6,953 nt of DNA, taken from contig CBFHJL010000129.1 in NCBI GenBank assembly GCA_965656195.1, positions 1-6,953 of the forward strand, in the 5' to 3' direction. Each line of letters opens with the position of its first letter. Position 1 is the stretch's first letter. This DNA is from Brumimicrobium sp965656195. GTDB taxonomy: Bacteria > Bacteroidota > Bacteroidia > Flavobacteriales_D > Crocinitomicaceae. Both the position numbers and the translations under genes were made by a program. Shown piece after piece: positions 1-6,755 of this stretch. The notes beneath the pieces are model-generated. The model was not told the DNA's origin. It was given only the letters and a program-made list of their open reading frames with translations, and did not search any database.

Positions 1-524
1 AGCTACTATATGAGCCAACTCCTTTGCATCTAGACACTGCTGCAAATAAAGTACATTTCGGAAATAGCGAAGTACCTTTAGACAACTACTTTGAAATAAT
101 GCTTCCCACTGAGCCTATTGAGTTAAGCAATAATTGCTATGTAGAACATTTAGATGAACGAGGAAGATCAACGGCTTTAGTTGGTCCTCAAAACGATGGG
201 TGGATTTCAGTGAAGTCAAGAGAATTCGGGTCATTTGAGGTAAAAGTTGATACGGTTGGACCTATTATTGAGAATAGCAATTTTAGAAACAATGCAAATG
301 TCAGTGGTAAAACTTTGGTTTGGAGAATTACAGATCACGAATCCGGTATAGACCAATATGACATCTATATTGATGGCAAGTGGTATTTGTTAGCGTGGGA
401 ACCAAAGAAGTCAGCGTTTTATTTCGGTCCAAACAATGCTATCCAGGGTGAAAAAACCGTAAAAGTTATTGCCTCAGACAGAAAAGGAAACAAGTCAAGT
501 CAGGAGTACACACTCACCTTTTGA
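1..524 (+). CDS. C-terminal fragment of a probable M23-family metallopeptidase (5' end outside window)
   Basis: The reading frame is open from the left edge (codons start at base 3) to a TGA at 522-524, so this is the last 174 or so residues of a longer protein and no start should be assigned here; the TTG at base 24 is internal. The visible part is beta-rich. A first half carries a 'fGsFEVKVDTVGPII' strand, followed by an Ig-like module with 'ITDHESGIDQYDIYIDGKWYLL' (written here in part: SGI, GKW, EPKK) and an ending 'VKVIASDRKGNKSS'. This pattern of 'D..SGI..Y...DGKW....YEPKK' then 'D..GN' is what I know from the C-terminal region of Bacteroidota M23 (LytM-type) peptidases that cut peptidoglycan cross-links. 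The HxxxD and HxH zinc motifs would lie upstream and cannot be seen, so the family call rests on the tail alone. It could instead be another surface protein with a similar Ig-like end. It converges with the M43 protease gene with no gap. Confidence 0.55.
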   Translation, partial: LLYEPTPLHLDTAANKVHFGNSEVPLDNYFEIMLPTEPIELSNNCYVEHLDERGRSTALVGPQNDGWISVKSREFGSFEVKVDTVGPIIENSNFRNNANVSGKTLVWRITDHESGIDQYDIYIDGKWYLLAWEPKKSAFYFGPNNAIQGEKTVKVIASDRKGNKSSQEYTLTF

Positions 525-2609
525 TCAATTAAGGACTACTTTTTTATGTAGAACTTCATGACTATCCATTGAATAAAAAGATAGTGTATAAATACCCTTT
601 GTTAGACCAACAGTCTCAACCTTAATCGAACTTTGGTTATTTGTACTTATTTTTCTAACCACCTGCCCCATTGCATTTATTAAACGAACCTCTCCATATT
701 CAGTGTTATCTCCAATTTCCAATATAAAAAATCCGTTTGAAGGATTCGGGAAGACACTCAACTGATTACCCTCTGATTCTAAATATTCAAGTCCAACATT
801 CTGTTCGCTTGAAACTCTTATATTATCTATATAAATGTTATTCCCTTTATCGGACTCAAAAAGAAAACGAATCAATAAATCATCAACTAAATAACTCTGT
901 GTAGAAATATTTACATTCTCCTCAAGCCATTGATCATTCGTTGGTATAAAATTATCATTCGGAAAAGTGTCGTTTACTGAATTCAAATTACTTAGGGCTG
1001 TTAATGTTCTTCTCGTTTGCCATGTTTCCCCACAGTCGTTACTGATCTGAAGCTTCAGTTGATCTTTATTATCGGTGCCTGTTCTAGCAAATGCAAAATC
1101 AAAAAAGATCGCGAGTTCATTCATTTGAGAGGCGTCAAAAGGCGCACTATGAAATGCGTAATTCACCCCATCAATACCGTCGTAATTATCTACTTTAAAA
1201 GACTGACCACTGTTGTAACCAACTTGAGTAGTTTGCCAATTTATAGGGTTTTCAGGATTTTCAACTACCCATCTAGTTTCGACAACAGAAGGCGTTTCAA
1301 ATGATTCAATAAAGCCTGAACTAGTCCCTGGAGAAGGCATAACTGTGATAAAATCCACTTCAGTTGTATTGACATCATTCACCCCGTTTGAAGCTTCTAA
1401 TGACACAGCGTACTTTCCTGGCGTATTGTAGACAACTGTCACAGTGCTATCTGTAGAAGTAGAAATATCACCACCATTGAAGGTCCACGTCCTTGACGTT
1501 ACTCCATGATAAGAAACATCCGTAAACGTAACCGATTCCCCTTGGCAAACAACCCTTTTAGAGGCATTAATATCTGCATTGCAAAGGAAGTTTGTGTCTT
1601 CACTCACACCAGTTGCTATTAAATTCGATTGACTCCAAAGGTTATCTCTATTTGCTACTGTAGAGTTTAAAGCAGCGCGCATCCTAAGTTTTTGCCCTTC
1701 AGTAAACATTCTGGCGCAGTATGCATAATCCATATAGTTCTGAACGTTATCTAAAGAATTACATGAGCTTGCGGTTAAATTACAGTTTGACCAACCAATA
1801 GTCTCGGGAGTATCTGCAACTTGATCATCGAAATTACAGTTTCCAGCACTATTTACAGGTAAATAATAGTAGCCCGGCACATTATTTCCTCCCCAAATGT
1901 GTTGAAGATTTAAATAGTGCCCAATCTCGTGAGTCAATACGGTTCTTCGAAAAAAAGTAGACGTACCAATAGTTCCTATATACGTGTGTTGCATCACAAT
2001 TCCATCCCATTCAGGAATAGTATCCGCTGCAGCTGGCAATAGAGCATGTCCTGCTAAACCTGCCGCTTGATTGCATACATAAATATTCAAGTATTGATCT
2101 GGAGGCCATTGAATTAAGGATTTCACTTGATGATCGCCAATATTGGTTAATTCCGAAGCCGTTCTTGTAATACCATTTGTACAGTTACCATTTGGATCCA
2201 ATTGAGCTAAACGGATCTCAATTTCTGTATCTGCAGCTATTCCTTCAAAACTCGAGTTAATATCTGTAGTATCTGGATTATTCTTTCTTAATTGAATATT
2301 CACCTGATTTACTGCATCATAAATCTGACTTGCATCAATATTACCATCTCCATAGTCGTGAATCACGTGGAAAACCACAGGGATAATATAAGGATTACCA
2401 CTCTTTGGTTGAGCTGATTGAATATAATTAGCAGTAAAACTTTCTAATTCTTCCGCTGCTCGCTGAATCCCTGACTGAAGGTCTGGATTTTCATGATAGA
2501 CCTTATATAGCATCTCATCTGTTCCACATGGTATGCCATCATGTTCATGCTGAGCATTCATAACAAACACAAAACACAAGTTGAATATTGCAAACATCAA
2601 GTTTTTCAT
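525..2609 (-). CDS. Secreted M43 (pappalysin-type) zinc metalloprotease with PKD domain and T9SS type A sorting domain
   Basis: A 694-residue secreted endopeptidase. Residues 1-19 form a Sec signal peptide (Lys3, hydrophobic core, cleavage after NA). Residues 22-70 look like a short propeptide containing a conserved-looking CGTDE (Cys28). The catalytic domain spans about 73-325: the metzincin zinc site HEIGHYLNLQH has His227, Glu228, His231 and His237, and the Met-turn NYMDYAYC has Met293. The usual Gly of HExxHxxGxxH is Asn234, a substitution I recall as common in Bacteroidota M43 proteins. A PKD domain follows (about 343-424, with WTFNGG and PGKYAVSL), then a jelly-roll or MAM-like beta domain (about 432-600), then a T9SS type A sorting domain (about 612-694, LSVFPNPSNG, GIYTLSF, ending KKVVLN). 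By family knowledge it would cross the inner membrane by Sec, fold in the periplasm, and be exported and anchored or released by T9SS. Its substrate is unknown. The ATG is supported by the signal peptide directly after it. Confidence 0.93.
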   Translation of the reverse strand: MKNLMFAIFNLCFVFVMNAQHEHDGIPCGTDEMLYKVYHENPDLQSGIQRAAEELESFTANYIQSAQPKSGNPYIIPVVFHVIHDYGDGNIDASQIYDAVNQVNIQLRKNNPDTTDINSSFEGIAADTEIEIRLAQLDPNGNCTNGITRTASELTNIGDHQVKSLIQWPPDQYLNIYVCNQAAGLAGHALLPAAADTIPEWDGIVMQHTYIGTIGTSTFFRRTVLTHEIGHYLNLQHIWGGNNVPGYYYLPVNSAGNCNFDDQVADTPETIGWSNCNLTASSCNSLDNVQNYMDYAYCARMFTEGQKLRMRAALNSTVANRDNLWSQSNLIATGVSEDTNFLCNADINASKRVVCQGESVTFTDVSYHGVTSRTWTFNGGDISTSTDSTVTVVYNTPGKYAVSLEASNGVNDVNTTEVDFITVMPSPGTSSGFIESFETPSVVETRWVVENPENPINWQTTQVGYNSGQSFKVDNYDGIDGVNYAFHSAPFDASQMNELAIFFDFAFARTGTDNKDQLKLQISNDCGETWQTRRTLTALSNLNSVNDTFPNDNFIPTNDQWLEENVNISTQSYLVDDLLIRFLFESDKGNNIYIDNIRVSSEQNVGLEYLESEGNQLSVFPNPSNGFFILEIGDNTEYGEVRLINAMGQVVRKISTNNQSSIKVETVGLTKGIYTLSFYSMDSHEVLHKKVVLN

Positions 2610-2628
2610 AGCAGTAGTATTGATGATT

Positions 2629-2636
2629 CAAAAATA
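2629..2636 (-). promoter_or_regulatory. Candidate Bacteroidota -7 box (TATTTTTG) for the M43 protease gene
   Basis: On the - strand TATTTTTG matches the TAnnTTTG -7 consensus of the Bacteroidota primary sigma factor, 19 bases before the protease ATG. No TTG -33 element lies at the expected 17-23 base spacing; the nearest upstream TTG is about 34 bases away, across the mdh terminator. The match in AT-rich DNA may be chance, and the protease could also be reached by readthrough from mdh. Confidence 0.3.
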
Positions 2637-2668
2637 ACAAAAAAGGGAACCTTTTAAAAGGCTCCCTT
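2637..2668 (-). terminator. Strong intrinsic terminator of mdh
   Basis: In - strand RNA the arms 2668-2656 and 2655-2643 are complementary over 13 positions, with one G-U wobble (2662 with 2649). This gives a GC-containing stem (AAGGGAGCC with GGTTCCCTT) closed by an A/U-rich tip. A run of Ts follows immediately (TTTTTTG on the - strand). It sits 23 bases after the mdh stop and in the correct orientation. In the + strand direction the wobble becomes an A-C mismatch, so it should work best for mdh. Confidence 0.85.
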
Positions 2669-2691
2669 CACAATATATAATCGGATAATAA

Positions 2692-3630
2692 TTACGCTAC
2701 AACGTCCATATCATCTAACACTTTCATTACATTTCGAACAGCAACTGCAGATTCCTCAAGCAAAGCTTTTTCGTCTGCATTTAGATCCAATTCAATAATC
2801 TTCTCAATACCATTCTTACCAAGTACAACTGGTACACCAAGGTAAATATCTTTCATATTGTACTCACCTTGTAGCCATGCACATACTGGGAATATACGTT
2901 TTTGATCACGTACAATAGCTTCAACCATTTGAGCTGCAGCTGCACCTGGTGCATACCAAGCAGATGTTCCAAGTAATTTAACGATCTCACCCCCACCGAA
3001 TTTAGTTCTTTCGATAATTTCATTCAGTTTTGCGTCATCAATAAGTTCAGTTACTGGAATTCCTCCAACTGTTGTATAACGTGGAAGAGGAACCATTGTA
3101 TCACCATGACCTCCCATCAATACAGCTTGAATATCTTTTGGAGAAACATTTAATTCCATTGCCAAAAATGATCGATAGCGCGCTGTATCAAGAACACCTG
3201 CCATACCAAAAACACGAGAAGGATCTATCTTCGCTGTTAGATACGTACAGTATGTCATCACATCTAAAGGATTAGAAACACAAATGATCTTAGCATTTGG
3301 AGAATGCTTAACAACATTTTCAGTTACAGATTTCACGATTCCTGCATTCGTTGCGATAAGATCATCACGAGACATACCTGGTTTTCTTGGAAGACCTGAA
3401 GTAATAACGACTACATCTGAGTCTTTAGTCTTCGAGTAATCGTTAGTTGAACCTGTTGTACGTGAATCGTATAAGTTTATTGGAGATGTTTCCCAAATGT
3501 CCAAAGCTTTACCTTCTGCAAAACCATCTTTAATATCCAATAGAACGATCTCATTGGCAATTTCTCTTTTAGCAAGGACATCTGCACATGTTGCACCAAC
3601 GTTTCCTGCTCCAACCACTGTAACTTTCAT
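2692..3630 (-). CDS. mdh: Malate dehydrogenase (NAD-dependent, LDH-like type)
   Basis: A 312-residue protein that interconverts (S)-malate and oxaloacetate with NAD in the cytoplasm, the last step of the TCA cycle. The Rossmann motif GAGNVGAT is at 7-14, and Asp32 at the end of the second strand favours NAD over NADP. The active-site loop PRKPGMSRDDL (81-91) has Arg82 and Arg88, the arrangement expected for malate rather than lactate. SNPLDVMTY (119-127), Asp148 and Arg151 in LDTAR, and catalytic His175 in GGHGDTMVP complete the site. Length and motifs fit the Bacteroidota/Chlorobium-type tetrameric MDH group. The frame is open upstream to a TTG at 3652-3654, but the eight extra residues precede the conserved MKVTVVGAGN start, so I chose the ATG at 3628-3630. 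The leader before it is A/T-rich with no clear Shine-Dalgarno. It is followed by its own terminator and transcribed divergently from the sigma-factor operon. Confidence 0.95.
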   Translation of the reverse strand: MKVTVVGAGNVGATCADVLAKREIANEIVLLDIKDGFAEGKALDIWETSPINLYDSRTTGSTNDYSKTKDSDVVVITSGLPRKPGMSRDDLIATNAGIVKSVTENVVKHSPNAKIICVSNPLDVMTYCTYLTAKIDPSRVFGMAGVLDTARYRSFLAMELNVSPKDIQAVLMGGHGDTMVPLPRYTTVGGIPVTELIDDAKLNEIIERTKFGGGEIVKLLGTSAWYAPGAAAAQMVEAIVRDQKRIFPVCAWLQGEYNMKDIYLGVPVVLGKNGIEKIIELDLNADEKALLEESAVAVRNVMKVLDDMDVVA

Positions 3631-3879
3631 TATAATTGATTTTTTAATTAACAAATAAGTGCTACGAATGTAAGCATTTCAACATGAAAATACGAACGGT
3701 TTATCCCAAAATTTATGAGGTTTATTTAAGAAACATAGATTTTTCATCAAATCGAAAGAAATCATTCTTAGCAGCGCATATTTTTCCATCAAAAAAAAGC
3801 GTCAATCCTTAAAAAACTTCTAAATTCATCACATTTTTAAATAAAAAAGCAACCTACAAAGAATCGGAACGTTTGTAAA
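3631..3879. other. Divergent intergenic region between mdh and the ECF sigma-factor operon
   Basis: This 249-base AT-rich stretch must carry the promoters for mdh (leftward) and the sigma operon (rightward), since no other gene separates them. I found no exact TAnnTTTG box on either strand with a correctly spaced TTG. The nearest leftward matches are TAAATTTTG (3715-3707, one base too long) and TATGTTTC; rightward there are TAGATTTT and TATTTTTC, each one base off. A GGAAC next to GTTTG lies at 3866-3875, just before the sigma start. It resembles an ECF-type -35 half-site, but it is too near the start codon to serve without a leaderless or downstream start. No RNA gene or convincing repeat was seen. 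Confidence 0.5.
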
Positions 3880-4458
3880 TTGAAACAAAAAGTGGAACAC
3901 GATCAACTCAAAGAAATAATTCAAAGGTGTGCTAGGCAGGATCGTGCTGCTCAGAAAGAACTCTTTGAATTGTTTTTTGGGAAGATGCTTGGAGTCTGTA
4001 TGCGATATACGAAAGATCATGACAGAGCCCAGGAAGTTGTTCAGGAAGGTTTTATAAAGGTCTTTGATAAGTTAGGGGAATTTGATTTTGAAGGTTCATT
4101 TGAAGGATGGGTTCGAAGAATAATGGTAAATGCATCGATTGATGCAATACGAAAAAGAAATCGACAACCATTTGTAACAGATGAAGAATTTGTTTTTAAC
4201 GATTCAAGTTCATATCAAGAACATGATTTCGATGAAGACATTACTAAGATGAAAGCAGAGTACGCAATGGAAGCTATACAACAGTTATCTCCTGCCTACC
4301 AAACTGTTTTCAACTTATATGTTATCGAAAATTATTCACACAAAGAAATCGCACAGATTTTAGGAGTGAGTGAAGGAACATCAAAATCAAACCTAGCTAA
4401 AGCAAAGCAAAACCTTAGAGAAATATTGAAAAAGAAATTTGTCAAATTAGACCGATGA
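3880..4458 (+). CDS. RNA polymerase ECF-type sigma-70 factor
   Basis: A protein of about 192 residues that should direct RNA polymerase to a small set of promoters. Sigma region 2 spans about 27-95: FELFFGKMLGVCMRYTKD, then DRAQEVVQEGFIKVF (the core-binding and -10 recognition helices), then GWVRRIMVNASIDAIRKRNR. Region 4 spans about 131-184, with LSPAYQTVFNLYVIENYSHKEIAQILG and a helix-turn-helix ending SEGTSKSNLAKAKQNLR. There is no region 1 or 3, as in ECF factors. No ATG occurs between the in-frame stop at 3838-3840 and the codon for Met36, which is inside region 2. Initiation must therefore use TTG at 3880 or GTG at 3892; TTG fits the usual family length slightly better, and neither has a clear Shine-Dalgarno. 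The stop overlaps the next gene's ATG (ATGA), so the two are translationally coupled. The target promoters are unknown. Confidence 0.92.
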   Translation: MKQKVEHDQLKEIIQRCARQDRAAQKELFELFFGKMLGVCMRYTKDHDRAQEVVQEGFIKVFDKLGEFDFEGSFEGWVRRIMVNASIDAIRKRNRQPFVTDEEFVFNDSSSYQEHDFDEDITKMKAEYAMEAIQQLSPAYQTVFNLYVIENYSHKEIAQILGVSEGTSKSNLAKAKQNLREILKKKFVKLDR

Positions 4459-5756
4459 AAGATAATTTAGAAAAAGCATTTAAAGAGAAGCTCGACCAGT
4501 TCGAAGCCCCTTACGATGCGTCTGCATGGGAATCGATGAATAGTCGATTAGATGCTAGGCAAGGTGTAGGAGGTAATAATCTTCTCAAATGGATTGCAGG
4601 AAGCGCTGCGATTATTGCAGTTGTTATGGTGAGTTCTTACCTATTATTAAAAGAAGACTCAACGACTACGAAAGATCAAACGCAAATTGCTAAGCAGTCA
4701 CTGTCAGCTGATAAGAATTCAATTCAAAATAGTTCAGAGGAAGTCAAAGCCAATGATGAACAAATAATCTCTGACGACACTAAACAGAAGGAAGATTCAG
4801 ATAATGATACTGAAACATCTGAAAACAATATTAAAGAGCAAGCCGATCAAAGCACAGTTATCAATGCTCCATCGGACGAGCAGACTCCAAATGAAGTTAT
4901 TGTCGCTAACGATAAAGCGAGTTTAGAATCGGAGACCAATAGTGATGTTCAGACAAGCAATGATGATGAATTGAATAAGCCGAGATATAATTTTATAATT
5001 GGTAAACTCATCAACGATAAGGTTTGTAAAGGTGAATCAATCTTCATAAGAAATAGTGGAGCAAAAAATGATATTATCAAGCTTCAAATTGAAAACAACG
5101 TCTTTAGCTTAAAAAAGGCGAATGCATATGAATTCAAACCAGCGCATTCTGGAACTATCGCATACCTTGATGGAAAGAACAATGTGATTGGAAAAGAAGA
5201 ATACATCGTATTTGAGGTTCCTAATCCTGATTTCAACATGAAAGCTAATGTTTTTGAAGATGGTTTACCAATCACGAAATGCGAAACATATGGTGATTAT
5301 GAATCTGTAGAATGGTCATTTGGCAAAGAAAATCATAAGATTAAAGGACGTAACGCAACTCACAATTTCTTCAAAAAGGGTGAACATGATGTGACTTTAT
5401 CAGTGATAGATTACAACGGATGTAAGAGCTCAAAAACGAAGCAAATAAGAATCGAGGATAATTACAATCTCATGGCAGTAGATGCATTCAAACCTCATGG
5501 TGCGGATCCGAGAAATAAAGTCTTTATGCCTTTCGCCTTAACACAAAGAGATGTAAACTTCACATTAACAATTGTTGACCCAAGAGACAATTCAGTTGTT
5601 TTCTCTTCACAAGATGCAACTAAGGGTTGGGATGGAATAGATCAGCGAACAGGTTCAATGACACCAGGTGAAACAGTGTATATCTGGAAAGTACAATTGG
5701 AGAATCCTTTACCAAACGAACGTCAAGTATACGCTGGTACAGTGGTACACAATTGA
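4455..5756 (+). CDS. Putative anti-sigma-like single-pass membrane protein with PKD-like modules and a CHU_C-like C-terminal domain
   Basis: 433 residues. The N-terminal cytosolic part (1-42, FKEKLDQFEAPYDASAWESM) resembles the short heads of membrane proteins paired with ECF factors in Bacteroidota, with 'F..P...AW..M' features. One transmembrane helix lies at about 43-65; as it starts 42 residues in and lacks a cleavage site, it is an anchor, not a signal peptide. A long acidic, Ser/Thr/Asn/Gln-rich linker (about 67-176) follows. Then comes a beta module with the VCKGESIFI opening (190-198, Cys191), a PKD-like domain (about 264-333, Trp287, GEHDVTLSVIDYNGC), and a terminal domain (about 340-433). 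That last domain has AFKPHGADPRNKVF and GWDGIDQRTG, resembling the gliding-motility/T9SS type B (CHU_C) domain. From the ATGA overlap I infer that it regulates the neighbouring sigma factor, binding it at the membrane and sensing an envelope signal outside. No canonical zinc anti-sigma motif is present, so the role is unproven. Tandem stops TGA TAA end the gene. Confidence 0.8.
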   Translation: MKDNLEKAFKEKLDQFEAPYDASAWESMNSRLDARQGVGGNNLLKWIAGSAAIIAVVMVSSYLLLKEDSTTTKDQTQIAKQSLSADKNSIQNSSEEVKANDEQIISDDTKQKEDSDNDTETSENNIKEQADQSTVINAPSDEQTPNEVIVANDKASLESETNSDVQTSNDDELNKPRYNFIIGKLINDKVCKGESIFIRNSGAKNDIIKLQIENNVFSLKKANAYEFKPAHSGTIAYLDGKNNVIGKEEYIVFEVPNPDFNMKANVFEDGLPITKCETYGDYESVEWSFGKENHKIKGRNATHNFFKKGEHDVTLSVIDYNGCKSSKTKQIRIEDNYNLMAVDAFKPHGADPRNKVFMPFALTQRDVNFTLTIVDPRDNSVVFSSQDATKGWDGIDQRTGSMTPGETVYIWKVQLENPLPNERQVYAGTVVHN

Positions 5757-5782
5757 TAATTTACACACAACAACACAACAAG

Positions 5783-5810
5783 AAATCCCGGTAATTTATT
5801 ATCGGGATTT
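5783..5810 (+). terminator. Intrinsic terminator of the sigma-factor operon, between convergent genes
   Basis: Arms 5783-5795 and 5798-5810 pair over 13 positions (AAATCCCGGTAAT with ATTATCGGGATTT), with one G-U wobble in + strand RNA (5791 with 5802) and a very small loop. The sequence continues into TTATTT. It lies 26 bases after the operon's TGA and ends exactly at the stop codon of the convergent GSCFA gene. On the - strand the wobble becomes C-A and the downstream tract is TTTCTTG, so it may also stop GSCFA transcripts, though less well. Confidence 0.85.
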
Positions 5811-6752
5811 TTATTTCAATAGATGCTCGAATTCAGCGTGTTTTGAAAGAAATTGACGAACTTTTTGTTGAGTATTCTTCTCGTGTTGCTTAGCCGACTG
5901 AGATCCTTCGTGAAGGATTTTATGAGAGATAAGAGACTTAATCTTCAAGAAACCCTGAATTATCGAATGAGCATTATCCGTTAACATAGATTTCAAGAAC
6001 CTATCCTCAACCTCTTCAATTGCGTATCGATTAGGATGAACACCGTCTTTCTCAAAATACGAATAGTCACGAAGTTCATCAATAACAATTTCATAAGAAG
6101 GAAAATAGAAACACTTTTGCTGGTTTGCTATAATTTCATGGATTGCTGAGATCAGTCGACCTTTGCTCAAATTATTCTCAATAAGACCATCTTTTTTATG
6201 TCGGACAGGGCTTACGGTAAAAACTATGTTCAACTCAGGATTCATTTGTTGAATAATATCAAGGGTAAGCTTCCACTTCGCAACTATCTCCTTGACAGTT
6301 AAACACCTTTTGTTAAATAATTGTTGTGACTGTTTATGACAATTAGCAACTATCTTTTCTTCATTCTTCAATTCATAAACCCATGCTGTACCGAACGTAA
6401 TAAAAAGAACTGATGACTTTCTTATATGATCAAAAAGTTCCTCTCTGTGATTCTTGAGATCAGTCTCAATAGCGCTTCTTTCAAGCCCCCAAATTATACC
6501 ACTAGCATTCCATGATAGAAACTTATCATTTGTTTGAAAAACAGAAGAACTCCATTCGTCTTGATTTAATGTGAATTGTTCTGCTAAAGAAATAGGGTTA
6601 AAAATCACACCAAACGGATTCGATATCACATTAAATGCTAATTCTCTGGATGAATCTGCAATATGCTCAGAGAAACAACTTCCAGAAAAAGTTAGGTTAT
6701 CGTGTACATCAAGAAGATTGTACTTTACTAATTCTACCTCTATCCGTTTCAT
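5811..6752 (-). CDS. GSCFA-domain protein (SGNH-hydrolase-like)
   Basis: 313 residues, cytoplasmic by appearance: no signal peptide or membrane segment. The family signature is near the N-terminus as TFSGSCFSEHIA (21-32; Ser25 is the candidate nucleophile, and the name-giving Ala is Ser28 here). It is followed by SNPFGVIFNP (44-53), FITFGTAWVY (117-126), VFTVSPVRHKKDG (177-189) and DGVHPNRYA (236-244). The last resembles the Asp-x-x-His block of SGNH esterases (Asp236, His239). The final 45 residues or so are Lys/Gln/His-rich and helical. The biochemical reaction of GSCFA proteins is not established; an acyl- or acetyl-ester hydrolase or transferase on an envelope or polysaccharide substrate is a reasonable inference from the fold. 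The ATG lies three bases after the stop of the upstream deacetylase-like gene (TGA TAA ATG), which implies coupled translation and a shared task. Confidence 0.9.
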   Translation of the reverse strand: MKRIEVELVKYNLLDVHDNLTFSGSCFSEHIADSSRELAFNVISNPFGVIFNPISLAEQFTLNQDEWSSSVFQTNDKFLSWNASGIIWGLERSAIETDLKNHREELFDHIRKSSVLFITFGTAWVYELKNEEKIVANCHKQSQQLFNKRCLTVKEIVAKWKLTLDIIQQMNPELNIVFTVSPVRHKKDGLIENNLSKGRLISAIHEIIANQQKCFYFPSYEIVIDELRDYSYFEKDGVHPNRYAIEEVEDRFLKSMLTDNAHSIIQGFLKIKSLISHKILHEGSQSAKQHEKNTQQKVRQFLSKHAEFEHLLK

Positions 6753-6755
6753 TTA

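Noticed and set aside
24..26. TTG as the start of the first + strand gene
   Set aside because: The same frame is open to the left edge and the protein lacks its N-terminal domains, so the gene is truncated by the window rather than starting here.
1017..1304. 95-codon open frame on the + strand
   Set aside because: Lies wholly inside the M43 protease gene on the opposite strand; its translation is rich in unlikely runs of basic residues and has no recognisable motif, so it is a shadow.
3072..3275. 67-codon open frame on the + strand
   Set aside because: Antisense to the strongly conserved middle of mdh; no start context and no motif.
3631..3654. Upstream TTG start for mdh adding eight residues
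   Set aside because: The family begins at MKVTVVGAGN; the extra residues are in an A/T-rich leader and the ATG at 3628-3630 is a better start.
3829..4020. 63-codon open frame on the - strand across the sigma-factor start
   Set aside because: Antisense to the conserved sigma region 2; hydrophobic Phe/Leu-rich translation comes from complementing AT-rich codons.
4650..4985. Acidic, repetitive-looking stretch considered as a tandem repeat
   Set aside because: It is compositionally biased (Asp, Glu, Ser, Thr, Asn, Gln) but no repeat unit recurs at a regular period in DNA or protein; it reads as a periplasmic linker.
5668..5856. 62-codon open frame on the + strand spanning the operon terminator
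   Set aside because: Overlaps the coding end of the membrane protein in another frame and runs through the terminator hairpin and into the antisense of the GSCFA gene; no support.
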